Assembly (NCBI RefSeq): GCF_028747785.1
Contig: NZ_CP118158.1
Location: forward strand, 2,232,001-2,296,000
Reading direction: 5' to 3'
Length of the DNA: 64,000 nt
Origin: Halosimplex aquaticum
GTDB lineage: Archaea > Halobacteriota > Halobacteria > Halobacteriales > Haloarculaceae
Position 1 is the first letter of the stretch. Each line of letters starts with the position of its first letter. This document shows positions 57,945-64,000 of this stretch, piece after piece. Under the pieces are notes generated by a model. It ran no database searches and was not told the DNA's origin. It saw only the letters and a program-made list of their open reading frames with translations. Both the position numbers and the translations under genes were made by a program.

Positions 57945-58790
57945 GTGAGTTCTGACACCGAGTCGGACGTGGGCGACGCCGCGCAGAAGTCACAGGAGAC
58001 GATCCTCGAAGAGGAGATCGAAGAGGGGATCGCCGAGCTGCGGCGGCCGACCAGCGGCATCGCCCTCTCGGGACTGTCGGCCGGCCTCGACATCGGGTTC
58101 GGCCCGCTTCTGATGGCGGTCGTCCTGAGCCACTCCGGCCCGGAGACGAGCGCGCTGGCGGAGCAGCTAGTCGTCGCCGGCGCCTACGCGATCGGGTTCA
58201 TCTTCGTCGTCCTCGGGCAGTCGGCCCTGTTCACCGAACACACCGTCCTGTCGCTGCTTCCGGTGCTCGACGGGCAGTCGTCGCTCCGGGACCTGCTGCG
58301 GATGTGGGTGACCGTCTACGTCTCGAACATCGCCGGCTGCGTCGTGTTCACCGGGCTCGCCGTGCTGGTCGGCCCGTCCATCGACATCGTCGAACCCGGC
58401 GCGTTCGTCGCGATCGCAGACGTGTTCGTGCGCTATGCCTGGTGGGCGACCCTGCTGAGCGCCGTGCTGGCCGGCTGGCTCATGGGACTGCTCTCCTGGC
58501 TTGTCGTCGCGGCGCGGGACACGACCAGCGTCATCCTCGTCGTCGTCTTCATCACCGGCGCGATCGGCTTCGCCCACCTGCCCCACTCCATCGCCGGCAC
58601 GGTCGAGGTCCTGCTCGGCGTCTTCTCCAGTCCGCGCATCGGTCTCGTCGACTACGCCGGCTTCCTGTTGTGGTCGACGCTGGGGAACGTGATCGGGGGC
58701 GTCTTCTTCGTCGGCCTCCTCAAGTACTCCCACGTCGTCCGCGCCGGGCCGGAACCCGAAGAGGTCTCGCTTCGCGGTCGCGGTCCCTGA
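57945..58790 (+). CDS. Formate/nitrite transporter (FNT) family channel
   Basis: A 281-residue membrane protein with six helices in the FNT pattern: SGLSAGLDIGFGPLLMAVVL, AYAIGFIFVVLGQSALFTEH, VYVSNIAGCVVFTGLAVLVG, ATLLSAVLAGWLMGLLSWLV, ILVVVFITGAIGFAHLPHSI and LLWSTLGNVIGGVFFVGLL. The family carries formate, nitrite or related monovalent anions. The NTIGGxxF-like GNVIGGVFF and the FxxHxxHS region are present. GTG 57945 starts VSSDTESDVGDAAQ; the long upstream open frame is Arg/Gly/Pro-rich and rejected. It is next to the PQQ enzyme but has no proven link. Confidence 0.87.
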   Translation: MSSDTESDVGDAAQKSQETILEEEIEEGIAELRRPTSGIALSGLSAGLDIGFGPLLMAVVLSHSGPETSALAEQLVVAGAYAIGFIFVVLGQSALFTEHTVLSLLPVLDGQSSLRDLLRMWVTVYVSNIAGCVVFTGLAVLVGPSIDIVEPGAFVAIADVFVRYAWWATLLSAVLAGWLMGLLSWLVVAARDTTSVILVVVFITGAIGFAHLPHSIAGTVEVLLGVFSSPRIGLVDYAGFLLWSTLGNVIGGVFFVGLLKYSHVVRAGPEPEEVSLRGRGP

Positions 58791-58843
58791 CCGCCGGTCG
58801 CTCGCGCGAACCGCCTCGCGCCGCCGGCGCTCGGCGGACACCT

Positions 58844-58870
58844 TACGACGGCGAGACCGTGATCGTCTTC
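58844..58870. repeat. Second copy of the PIN-ATPase gene terminus
   Basis: The 27 bases here match 59023-59049 with one difference (c/g at position 15). The latter is the last nine codons of the PIN-ATPase gene (coding KTITVSPS plus stop context). The copies are in the same orientation, 179 bp apart, and the space between them is filled with hairpins. Confidence 0.8.
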
Positions 58871-59021
58871 AACCACCTTTTTCCGCTCGGGGTTTCCTCG
58901 GGCCTTCGGCCCTGCGGGAACCCGCTCGCGCAAAAGCGTGGGCGAAAACGGCCGACGGTTCGGCCTGCGGCCTCACCGTCGGAGAACCGACTCGCTTCGG
59001 TCGTCGGACGTGAACAGCCGA
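58871..59021. other. Hairpin-rich non-coding stretch
   Basis: Contains GGGCC-TTC-GGCCC, GCGGG-AA-CCCGC and the longer CCGACGG...CCGTCGG inverted pair (arms near 58961 and 58974-58982), plus gtgggcgaaaacgg. Its T-rich left end (accacctttttccgctcgggg) resembles one arm of the palindrome after engB. No reading frame has coding character. Confidence 0.6.
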
Positions 59022-60950
59022 CTACGACGGCGAGACGGTGATCGTCTTCCCACGGTCGATCGCCCGTTCGAGTTCCTCGGCGATCGCAGAGCCGCGCGAG
59101 ACCTGCACCTCGCCGCCGCGGGAGACGGTCGCGGTGAAGAGGTACTCGCCGTCGGCCTGCACCTCGACGGTGTCGCCCTCGTAGCCGTCCATCGGGATGA
59201 CGACGTGGCGGGAGGTGATCTCGGGGGAGACGATCTCGCCGCCGCCCGCACCGCCGGGGCCGCCCGCACTCCCACCGCCGGCGCCACCACCGCCGGCACC
59301 GCCCGGACCGCCGCTTGCGCCCTGCGGGCGCTCGCTGAGCGTGCGGACGTCGATGTCGATGCCGAGGCGGTTCTCCACGTCGGAGATGCGACCGCCGCCC
59401 TTGCCGATGACCGCGGAGATGTCGTCGTCCTCGACGTACACCACGGCGGTGTTGGGGTTCTTGATCTCGACCTCGACGTGGCCGTGGGCGATGGCTCGAA
59501 TTTCGCGCTCGACCTCCTGCTTGGCGATGCGCTCTGTGCCGCTCTCGCGACCGGCGCCGCCGTCGGCGGCGTTGTCGCCGAGCGGGACGGTGACGACCTG
59601 GCGGTTGAACGTGTAGATCTCGTAGGCCGGCTGCCCGGTCTCGAAGTCCCGGATCATGATGACCGGGCGCGCCAGGTCCTCCTCCATCAGCCCCTCGGGG
59701 ACCTTGACCTCGGTCGTCACGTCGTAGACGGTGTCGACCTCGCCGGCCTCGATGTAGACGACGGTGTCGACGACCTGCGGGATCATCCCGAGTTCGACGC
59801 GGCCGACGAGCCGCTGGAGCGCGTCGATGGCGCGCGTCGCGTGGACGACGCCGACCATGCCGACGCCCGCGAGGCGCATGTCCGCGAACACCTCGAAGTC
59901 GTCGGTCTTCCGGACCTCGTCGTAGATGGTGTAGTCCGGCCGGACCATCAGCAGCGAGTCGGCGGTCTTGGCCATCGATCCGCCAAGTTCCGTGTACTGG
60001 GTGATGTTGTCGCCGACCTGGAGGTCCCGGGGCTTCTCCATGGTCTTGACCGCGAAGTCCGAGTCGGCGAGGAACTCCGCGACGGCCTGGGCGAAGGTGG
60101 ACTTGCCGGCGCCGGGCGCGCCGGAGATGAGGACGCCGCGCTGGTGTTCGAGCAGGCGCTCGCGGAGTTCGTCGGCGTGCTCGTAGTCGTCGAGGTCGGT
60201 CTTGACGATGGGGCGGACGGCGGTGATCTCCAGTTTGTCCGAGAACGGCGGGCGCGCGATGGCGATGCGGTACTGGTGGAACTGGACGATGGTCATCCCC
60301 GGTTCGTCGAGTTCGACGAAGCCGTCGGCGCTGGCGCGCGCGGAGTTCTCGATGTCCTGGGCCCACTCCTTGAGGTCGGTCTCGGTCGAGACCTCCTCGC
60401 GGATGGTCTCGTAGTGCATGTCGCCGATCTCGCCGCGCTTGGCCATCGGCGCGACGCCGACCTTGAGGTGGAGGCTCATCGTCGTCTCGTCGAAGAACTG
60501 CTCGATGTCGAGCGACTCGGCGTCGCGGCCGCGCGGTTCGAGGTACACCACGTCGAGGCCCTTGGCCTTCGCGACCTCGCTCTGGACGACGTCGCTGGTG
60601 ACGAGCGTCGCGTCGTGTTCCTCGGCGAGGTCGCGGATGATCGCGTCGATCTTCCCCTCGCCGGCCTCCCGCTGTTCGACCTCGGCGGGGCGGCGACCGA
60701 CGTACTCGACGGTCACCGTGCCGTCGTCGTGGAGTTCGGCGAGCCGCTGGAGCTCCCCGAGCCCGTCCCAGCCGCTCTCGCGGCCGTCGTTGGCCTGCGC
60801 TTCGAGTTCGCCCACCACCGCCTCGGGGACGTAGACGGTGGCACCGGCGAATCCCTCGCCGACGGCTTCGGAGTCGGGGTCGGCGTCGGCTTCGATCTGC
60901 TCGGACACGCGGCCGTCGATGACCACGCTCGTGTCCGGAACGATGTTCAT
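59022..60950 (-). CDS. PIN-ATPase-KH protein
   Basis: A 642-residue protein with three modules. Residues 1-125 form a PIN/VapC-like domain (MNIVPDTSVVIDGRVSEQ, then VPEAVVGELEAQANDGR and GEGKIDAIIRDL). Residues 250-430 form a type II/IV secretion-like ATPase with Walker A ISGAPGAGKSTFAQAVAEFL (K283) and MVGVVHATRAIDALQRLVG. Residues 490-570 form a KH RNA-binding domain (ISAVIGKGGGRISDVENRL), followed by a Gly/Ala-rich linker and a beta-domain end. The archaeal family is conserved and thought to act on RNA. ATG 60950 removes 80 upstream codons with no domain. Confidence 0.93.
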   Translation of the reverse strand: MNIVPDTSVVIDGRVSEQIEADADPDSEAVGEGFAGATVYVPEAVVGELEAQANDGRESGWDGLGELQRLAELHDDGTVTVEYVGRRPAEVEQREAGEGKIDAIIRDLAEEHDATLVTSDVVQSEVAKAKGLDVVYLEPRGRDAESLDIEQFFDETTMSLHLKVGVAPMAKRGEIGDMHYETIREEVSTETDLKEWAQDIENSARASADGFVELDEPGMTIVQFHQYRIAIARPPFSDKLEITAVRPIVKTDLDDYEHADELRERLLEHQRGVLISGAPGAGKSTFAQAVAEFLADSDFAVKTMEKPRDLQVGDNITQYTELGGSMAKTADSLLMVRPDYTIYDEVRKTDDFEVFADMRLAGVGMVGVVHATRAIDALQRLVGRVELGMIPQVVDTVVYIEAGEVDTVYDVTTEVKVPEGLMEEDLARPVIMIRDFETGQPAYEIYTFNRQVVTVPLGDNAADGGAGRESGTERIAKQEVEREIRAIAHGHVEVEIKNPNTAVVYVEDDDISAVIGKGGGRISDVENRLGIDIDVRTLSERPQGASGGPGGAGGGGAGGGSAGGPGGAGGGEIVSPEITSRHVVIPMDGYEGDTVEVQADGEYLFTATVSRGGEVQVSRGSAIAEELERAIDRGKTITVSPS

Positions 60951-61038
60951 ACCGTTCGTACGGCGTCCCGCCGTGAAAAGGCCCCTGATGTGCGGGGGTG
61001 GGCACCCCCGACCGGTCGAGCGTACTGCGGCCGCTCGG

Positions 61039-61260
61039 TCAGGCGTACTGCGGGAGTTCTGCTCGACTGCGGGTCGTGATGACGGTCTCGCAGTCGGGGC
61101 ACTCGTAGGCGGCGCCGCTCGCGCGTTCGTCGCTCGGTTCCTCGCTCTCGCGGACGATCCAGTCGCCGGTCGTCGCGCTCTCGTGTCCACACTCCGGGCA
61201 GAACAACACCGCCTTCGGCGGCGGGTCGCGGTCGGGAGTGGAGGAGGCGTGTGCGCTCAT
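61039..61260 (-). CDS. Small two-part zinc-ribbon protein
   Basis: A 73-residue protein with one four-Cys zinc ribbon: AVLFCPECGHESATTGDWIV near residues 17-36 and AAYECPDCETVITTRSRAEL near 50-69. The arrangement resembles RPB9/RPC11-like zinc ribbons or rubredoxin-like proteins of unknown role in haloarchaea. The start at 61260 is preceded by a TTACTTGAAAG stretch on the minus strand. It lies 88 bp upstream of the PIN-ATPase gene on the same strand, so co-transcription is possible. Confidence 0.8.
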   Translation of the reverse strand: MSAHASSTPDRDPPPKAVLFCPECGHESATTGDWIVRESEEPSDERASGAAYECPDCETVITTRSRAELPQYA

Positions 61261-61392
61261 GGTACTTTCAAGTAACGACCGGACACGGATAACGCCTTTT
61301 GCCCATTATCATTCGGTAGAGACCGCGAAAGCGTGGAATTGTGTCTCACACTCGCGGCCGAGACGGGCGCGTGATCGGGTCCTCGGACCGGG

Positions 61393-62094
61393 CTAGACCG
61401 CGAGGTAACTCGCGATGGTGTCCTCGTCCGCCAGCGCCTCCGCGCCGAGTTCGTCGACGATCTCGCCGCGCTCCATGGCGTAACAGCGGTCGGCCATCGA
61501 GCGGATGACGCCGAGGTTCTGCTCGACGAAGAGGATCGTCGTCCCGAACTCCTCGTTGATGGCGCGCATGTCCTCGCTGATCTGGTCGACGATGGAGGGC
61601 TGGACGCCCTCCGAGGGCTCGTCGAGCAACAGCAGGTCGGGGTCGGCGACCAGCGCCCGCGCGATGGCGAGCATCTGCTGCTGGCCGCCCGACAGCGTCT
61701 CGCCGTCCTGATCGGCCCGTTCTTCGAGGACGGGGAAGAGGTCGTAGACCTCCTCGTAGCGGGTCGCCGAACTGCTCGCGTTGACGTGCTCGCCCATCTT
61801 CAGGTTCTGCTCGACGGTCAGTCCGGGGAAGATGTCCCGGCCCTGCGGGATGTAGCCCATCCCGGCGCGGGCGCGCTCGTCCGCGGACTGGCCGGTCACG
61901 TCGGCGCCGTCGTAGGAGACGGTTCCCTCGTCCGCGCGGAGGAGGCCGACGACCGTCTTCATGAGCGTCGTCTTGCCGACGCCGTTCTTCCCGACGACGC
62001 CGACGATCTCGCCCTCCTCGACGGACAGATCGACGTTCCGGAGCACCGGCGCGTCGTAGCCGGCGGTCACCCCGGAGAGTTCGAGGAGCGTCAC
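61393..62094 (-). CDS. livF: Branched-chain amino acid ABC ATPase LivF
   Basis: A 233-residue ABC ATPase of the LivF type. Walker A is VVGKNGVGKTTLMKTVVGLL, the signature is LSGGQQQMLAIARALVADPD and Walker B is LLLLDEPSEGVQPSIVDQIS. The QGRDIFPGLTVEQNLKMG segment is a LivF hallmark. It energises uptake of branched-chain amino acids or, in related systems, urea or amides. It overlaps livG by four bases and is the last gene of the operon visible here. Confidence 0.93.
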   Translation of the reverse strand: MTLLELSGVTAGYDAPVLRNVDLSVEEGEIVGVVGKNGVGKTTLMKTVVGLLRADEGTVSYDGADVTGQSADERARAGMGYIPQGRDIFPGLTVEQNLKMGEHVNASSSATRYEEVYDLFPVLEERADQDGETLSGGQQQMLAIARALVADPDLLLLDEPSEGVQPSIVDQISEDMRAINEEFGTTILFVEQNLGVIRSMADRCYAMERGEIVDELGAEALADEDTIASYLAV

Positions 62095-62891
62095 TGCTCT
62101 CCCCCCAGGTAGATCCGCCTGACCTCCGGGTCGGCCTCGATCTCCTCGATGGAGCCCTCGCGGAAGACGTCGCCCTGGTGGAGCACGGTCACCGTGTCGG
62201 CGATCTCCGCGACGAAGTCCGTGTCGTGCTCGATGACGACGAAGGCGATGCCCTCCTCGCGGTTGAGCCGCTGGATCCGCTCGGCGATTTCGTCGCGTTC
62301 GTCGACCGAGAGGCCGGCGACCGGCTCGTCCAGCAGGAGGAGATCCGGTTCGAGCGCGGCGGCCATGCCGATCTCCAGTTGCTGTTGCTGGCCGTGCGAG
62401 AGGGTGCTCGCCTCGACGTCCTCGTAGCCCGCGAGGCCGGCGTCGGCGATGGCCTCGTCGACGCGCCGGCGGCGCTCCTCCCCGTCGGCGAACTGCTGAA
62501 TCGGCAGGCGGGCGTTCTCGCGGACCGAGAGGTCGCCGTACACGGAGGGGACCTGGAACTTCATGCTGATCCCCCGCTGGACGCGCTCGTCCGGGTCGAG
62601 GTCGGTGACGTCCTGGCCGTCGTAGTAGACGCTGCCCTCCGAGGGGCTGAGCGTCCCGACGATGAGTTTGAGCAGCGTCGACTTCCCGGCGCCGTTGGGG
62701 CCGATGAGACAGCGCAGCTCGCCCTCGTCGACGGCGAAGTCGACCGAGTCGGTGGCGGTGAACCCGCCGAAGCGCTTGACCAGGTCGTCGGTCTGCAGCA
62801 GGGTGTCGGTGCGCTCGCCGGTGGCCTTCCCGGCCGGCGTCTCGCGGACGTTCGGGTCGCTGACCTCGCCGCCCGTGTCGGCTTCACTCAC
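62091..62891 (-). CDS. livG: Branched-chain amino acid ABC ATPase LivG
   Basis: A 266-residue ABC ATPase of the LivG type. Walker A is LIGPNGAGKSTLLKLIVGTL, the signature region is STLSHGQQQQLEIGMAAALE, Walker B is LLLLDEPVAGLSVDERDEIA and the C-terminus has FREGSIEEIEADPEVRRIYL, where LivG usually reads VRxAYLG. An acidic extension of about 30 residues precedes the domain. It overlaps livM upstream and livF downstream by four bases each. It works with LivF as the ATPase pair. Confidence 0.93.
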   Translation of the reverse strand: MSEADTGGEVSDPNVRETPAGKATGERTDTLLQTDDLVKRFGGFTATDSVDFAVDEGELRCLIGPNGAGKSTLLKLIVGTLSPSEGSVYYDGQDVTDLDPDERVQRGISMKFQVPSVYGDLSVRENARLPIQQFADGEERRRRVDEAIADAGLAGYEDVEASTLSHGQQQQLEIGMAAALEPDLLLLDEPVAGLSVDERDEIAERIQRLNREEGIAFVVIEHDTDFVAEIADTVTVLHQGDVFREGSIEEIEADPEVRRIYLGGEQ

Positions 62892-64000
62892 GAGTCGGTC
62901 ACCTCCCGCGGTGCGTCCGCGTCGTCGATCTCCGAGACCGGAACGGCGTTACCCGCGAACCGGTCTGCGATCCACGGGACGATGCCGCCGGGCAGCGCGA
63001 GGATGAAGACGAGCAGGAGCGCCCCGAGGACGACCAGCGCCATCTCGCCCTGAACGGAGAGCCGGAAGTACTCGATGCCGATCGTGGCGATCACGGCGCC
63101 GAGCAGGCTCTTGCGGCCGCCGACGCTCACCCAGATGACGGGCAGCGTGGCGAACCACAGTTCGAACACGCTCGGGCTGATGTAGACGTTGCGGGCAGTG
63201 AAGAGCACGCCCGACAGCGCGGCGAGCGCGCCGCCGAGCGTGAACGTGAGCAGCTTGATCCGCTTGACGTCGTAGCCGAACATCTGCGTGCGGTCCTCGT
63301 CCTCGCGGACGGCGACCATCATGCGGCCGAAGTCGGAGTTGACCAGCGCGCGCAGGCCGAGATACGCGGCCACGAGGACGACGACCGCGAGGTAGTAGAA
63401 CGGTTCGAACTCGAACAGGCCCAGGAACGTCATCTCGTTGTACCGGAACTGGAAGGCGAACAGCCCCTCGACGCCCAGCCTGAGCGGCGGGATGCCGGGC
63501 ATCCCGTTGAACCCGCCGAGCGGCGCTTCGCCGATGGTCCACTCCGAGCCGGCGGTCTGGGACATGAACGTGTACAGCACCATCGTCGAGACGAGGGTGA
63601 TGATGGTGACGTAGACGTCGCGGACGCCGCCGTAGAACATGAAGTAGCCCATCAGCGCGGCGACGACGGCGCCGAGCACCACACCGAGAATCGCGCCGGC
63701 GGTGATCCCGGTCGCGTCCTGCAGGTTGATCGAGACGACGCCGAAGGTGTAGCCACCGACGCCGAAGAAGACGACCTGCCCGAAGCTGAGCACGCCCGAG
63801 TAGCCCCAGACGAGCGATAGCGACAGCCCCAGAATCGCCAGCACGAGGAACAGCGAGAACTGCTCGCCGCTGGCGAACACCGGCAACGCCGCGAGCGCGA
63901 GGACGGCGACGGCGAAGCCGGCCCAGAAGCCCCGCGAATTGCCGATGGTGTTCGGACCTTCGAGGCGGCCGCGAACGCGTGCGACGGGGCCGCGGTCGGT
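62888..64000 (-). CDS. livM: Branched-chain amino acid permease LivM, 5' partial
   Basis: The open frame runs to the right edge of the window with no start codon reached, so the 5' end is outside; 370 residues are visible. It has eight or more membrane helices, for example VLAILGLSLSLVWGYSGVLS, FGQVVFFGVGGYTFGVVSI, YYLAVVVLVAAYLGLRALVN and LALPGGIVPWIADRF near the end. The EDRTQMFGYDVKRIKLLTF stretch is the conserved cytoplasmic loop that contacts the ATPases. The frame also covers RLEGPNTIGNSRGFWAGFAV upstream, so the in-frame TTG at 63886 is not the start. It overlaps livG by four bases. Confidence 0.93.
   Translation of the reverse strand, partial: TDRGPVARVRGRLEGPNTIGNSRGFWAGFAVAVLALAALPVFASGEQFSLFLVLAILGLSLSLVWGYSGVLSFGQVVFFGVGGYTFGVVSINLQDATGITAGAILGVVLGAVVAALMGYFMFYGGVRDVYVTIITLVSTMVLYTFMSQTAGSEWTIGEAPLGGFNGMPGIPPLRLGVEGLFAFQFRYNEMTFLGLFEFEPFYYLAVVVLVAAYLGLRALVNSDFGRMMVAVREDEDRTQMFGYDVKRIKLLTFTLGGALAALSGVLFTARNVYISPSVFELWFATLPVIWVSVGGRKSLLGAVIATIGIEYFRLSVQGEMALVVLGALLLVFILALPGGIVPWIADRFAGNAVPVSEIDDADAPREVTDS

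Noticed and set aside
54079..58000. Large opposite-strand and alternate-frame open frames around the PQQ enzyme
   Set aside because: High GC keeps these frames open; translations are Arg/Val-rich and have no motifs, whereas the chosen frames have copper and propeller motifs.
60951..61190. 80-residue N-terminal extension of the PIN-ATPase
   Set aside because: The PIN domain starts exactly at MNIVPDTSVVIDG; the extension overlaps the zinc-ribbon gene.
63886..63888. TTG as the LivM start
   Set aside because: The frame continues upstream with a plausible membrane-entry segment to the window edge, so the gene is simply cut.

Overview
The window is haloarchaeal chromosome. It is very GC-rich, the proteins are strongly acidic (long Asp/Glu tracts in FtsY, a zinc-ribbon protein and surface proteins), and the translation genes are archaeal: L39e, L31e, aIF6, LX/L18Ae, prefoldin alpha, FtsY, an SUI1 factor, ABCE1/Rli1, Sec61-beta. 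HalOD1 and Bat-type regulators, Tat-exported cell-surface proteins with PGF-CTERM-like tails and coenzyme F420 enzymes point to class Halobacteria. Many genes overlap by ATGA/GTGA, and several have a TATA element about 28-32 nt before the start codon, as expected for leaderless transcripts. I see no rRNA, tRNA, CRISPR array or insertion sequence.

Layout. 1-3.6 kb: ribosome and targeting cluster (L39e-L31e-aIF6, a divergent winged-helix gene, LX-PfdA-FtsY). 3.6-5.3 kb: two regulators, a small Cys protein and an unlisted 41-residue Cys/His microprotein. 5.3-8.6 kb: siroheme nitrite/sulfite reductase overlapped by an FrhB-like F420/4Fe-4S protein. 8.6-13.7 kb: frameshifted VapB relic, phosphotransferase, and an operon of an internally deleted LLM protein and two GH13 enzymes. 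13.9-20.6 kb: pentapeptide-repeat potassium channel, DUF2617 protein, membrane aminopropyltransferase-like protein, lipoprotein, and a solenoid/zinc protein. 20.7-25.2 kb: AEC carrier, cupin, S9 peptidase, KDPG aldolase, zinc-ribbon protein. 25.5-29.7 kb: MoxR-DUF58-transglutaminase operon. 29.8-31.2 kb: SUI1 factor behind a partial duplicate of its own 5' end, and EngB. 31.3-34.7 kb: two paralogous LVIVD-repeat surface proteins. 34.7-41.7 kb: FAU-1-type RNA-binding protein, Sec61-beta, thioredoxin, RibH, NpdG, HAD phosphatase, UPF0146, archaemetzincin, PHP phosphoesterase. 41.9-46.5 kb: class III aminotransferase, histidine kinase with a five-copy N-box repeat, propeller protein, SDR. 46.7-53.5 kb: ABC exporter, divergent membrane gene with paired palindromes, full-length LLM oxidoreductase, membrane protein, ABCE1, EMC6-like protein. 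53.8-58.8 kb: wHTH, two Tat-exported proteins (one a cupredoxin-PQQ dehydrogenase fusion), FNT-type channel. 59-64 kb: PIN-ATPase-KH protein, zinc protein, and LivF-LivG-LivM running off the right edge.

How the parts fit. Most of the window is ordinary core genome. F420 chemistry recurs: NpdG links F420 to NADP, the FrhB-like subunit could feed F420H2 electrons to the siroheme reductase, and there is one complete and one gutted LLM enzyme. The least expected signals are small: a SUI1 5' duplicate placed directly behind the only visible promoter, an N-box duplication array in a histidine kinase, a second cysteine set in the reductase, a duplicated gene terminus with hairpins after the PIN-ATPase, and two symmetric palindromes between divergent transport/membrane genes.
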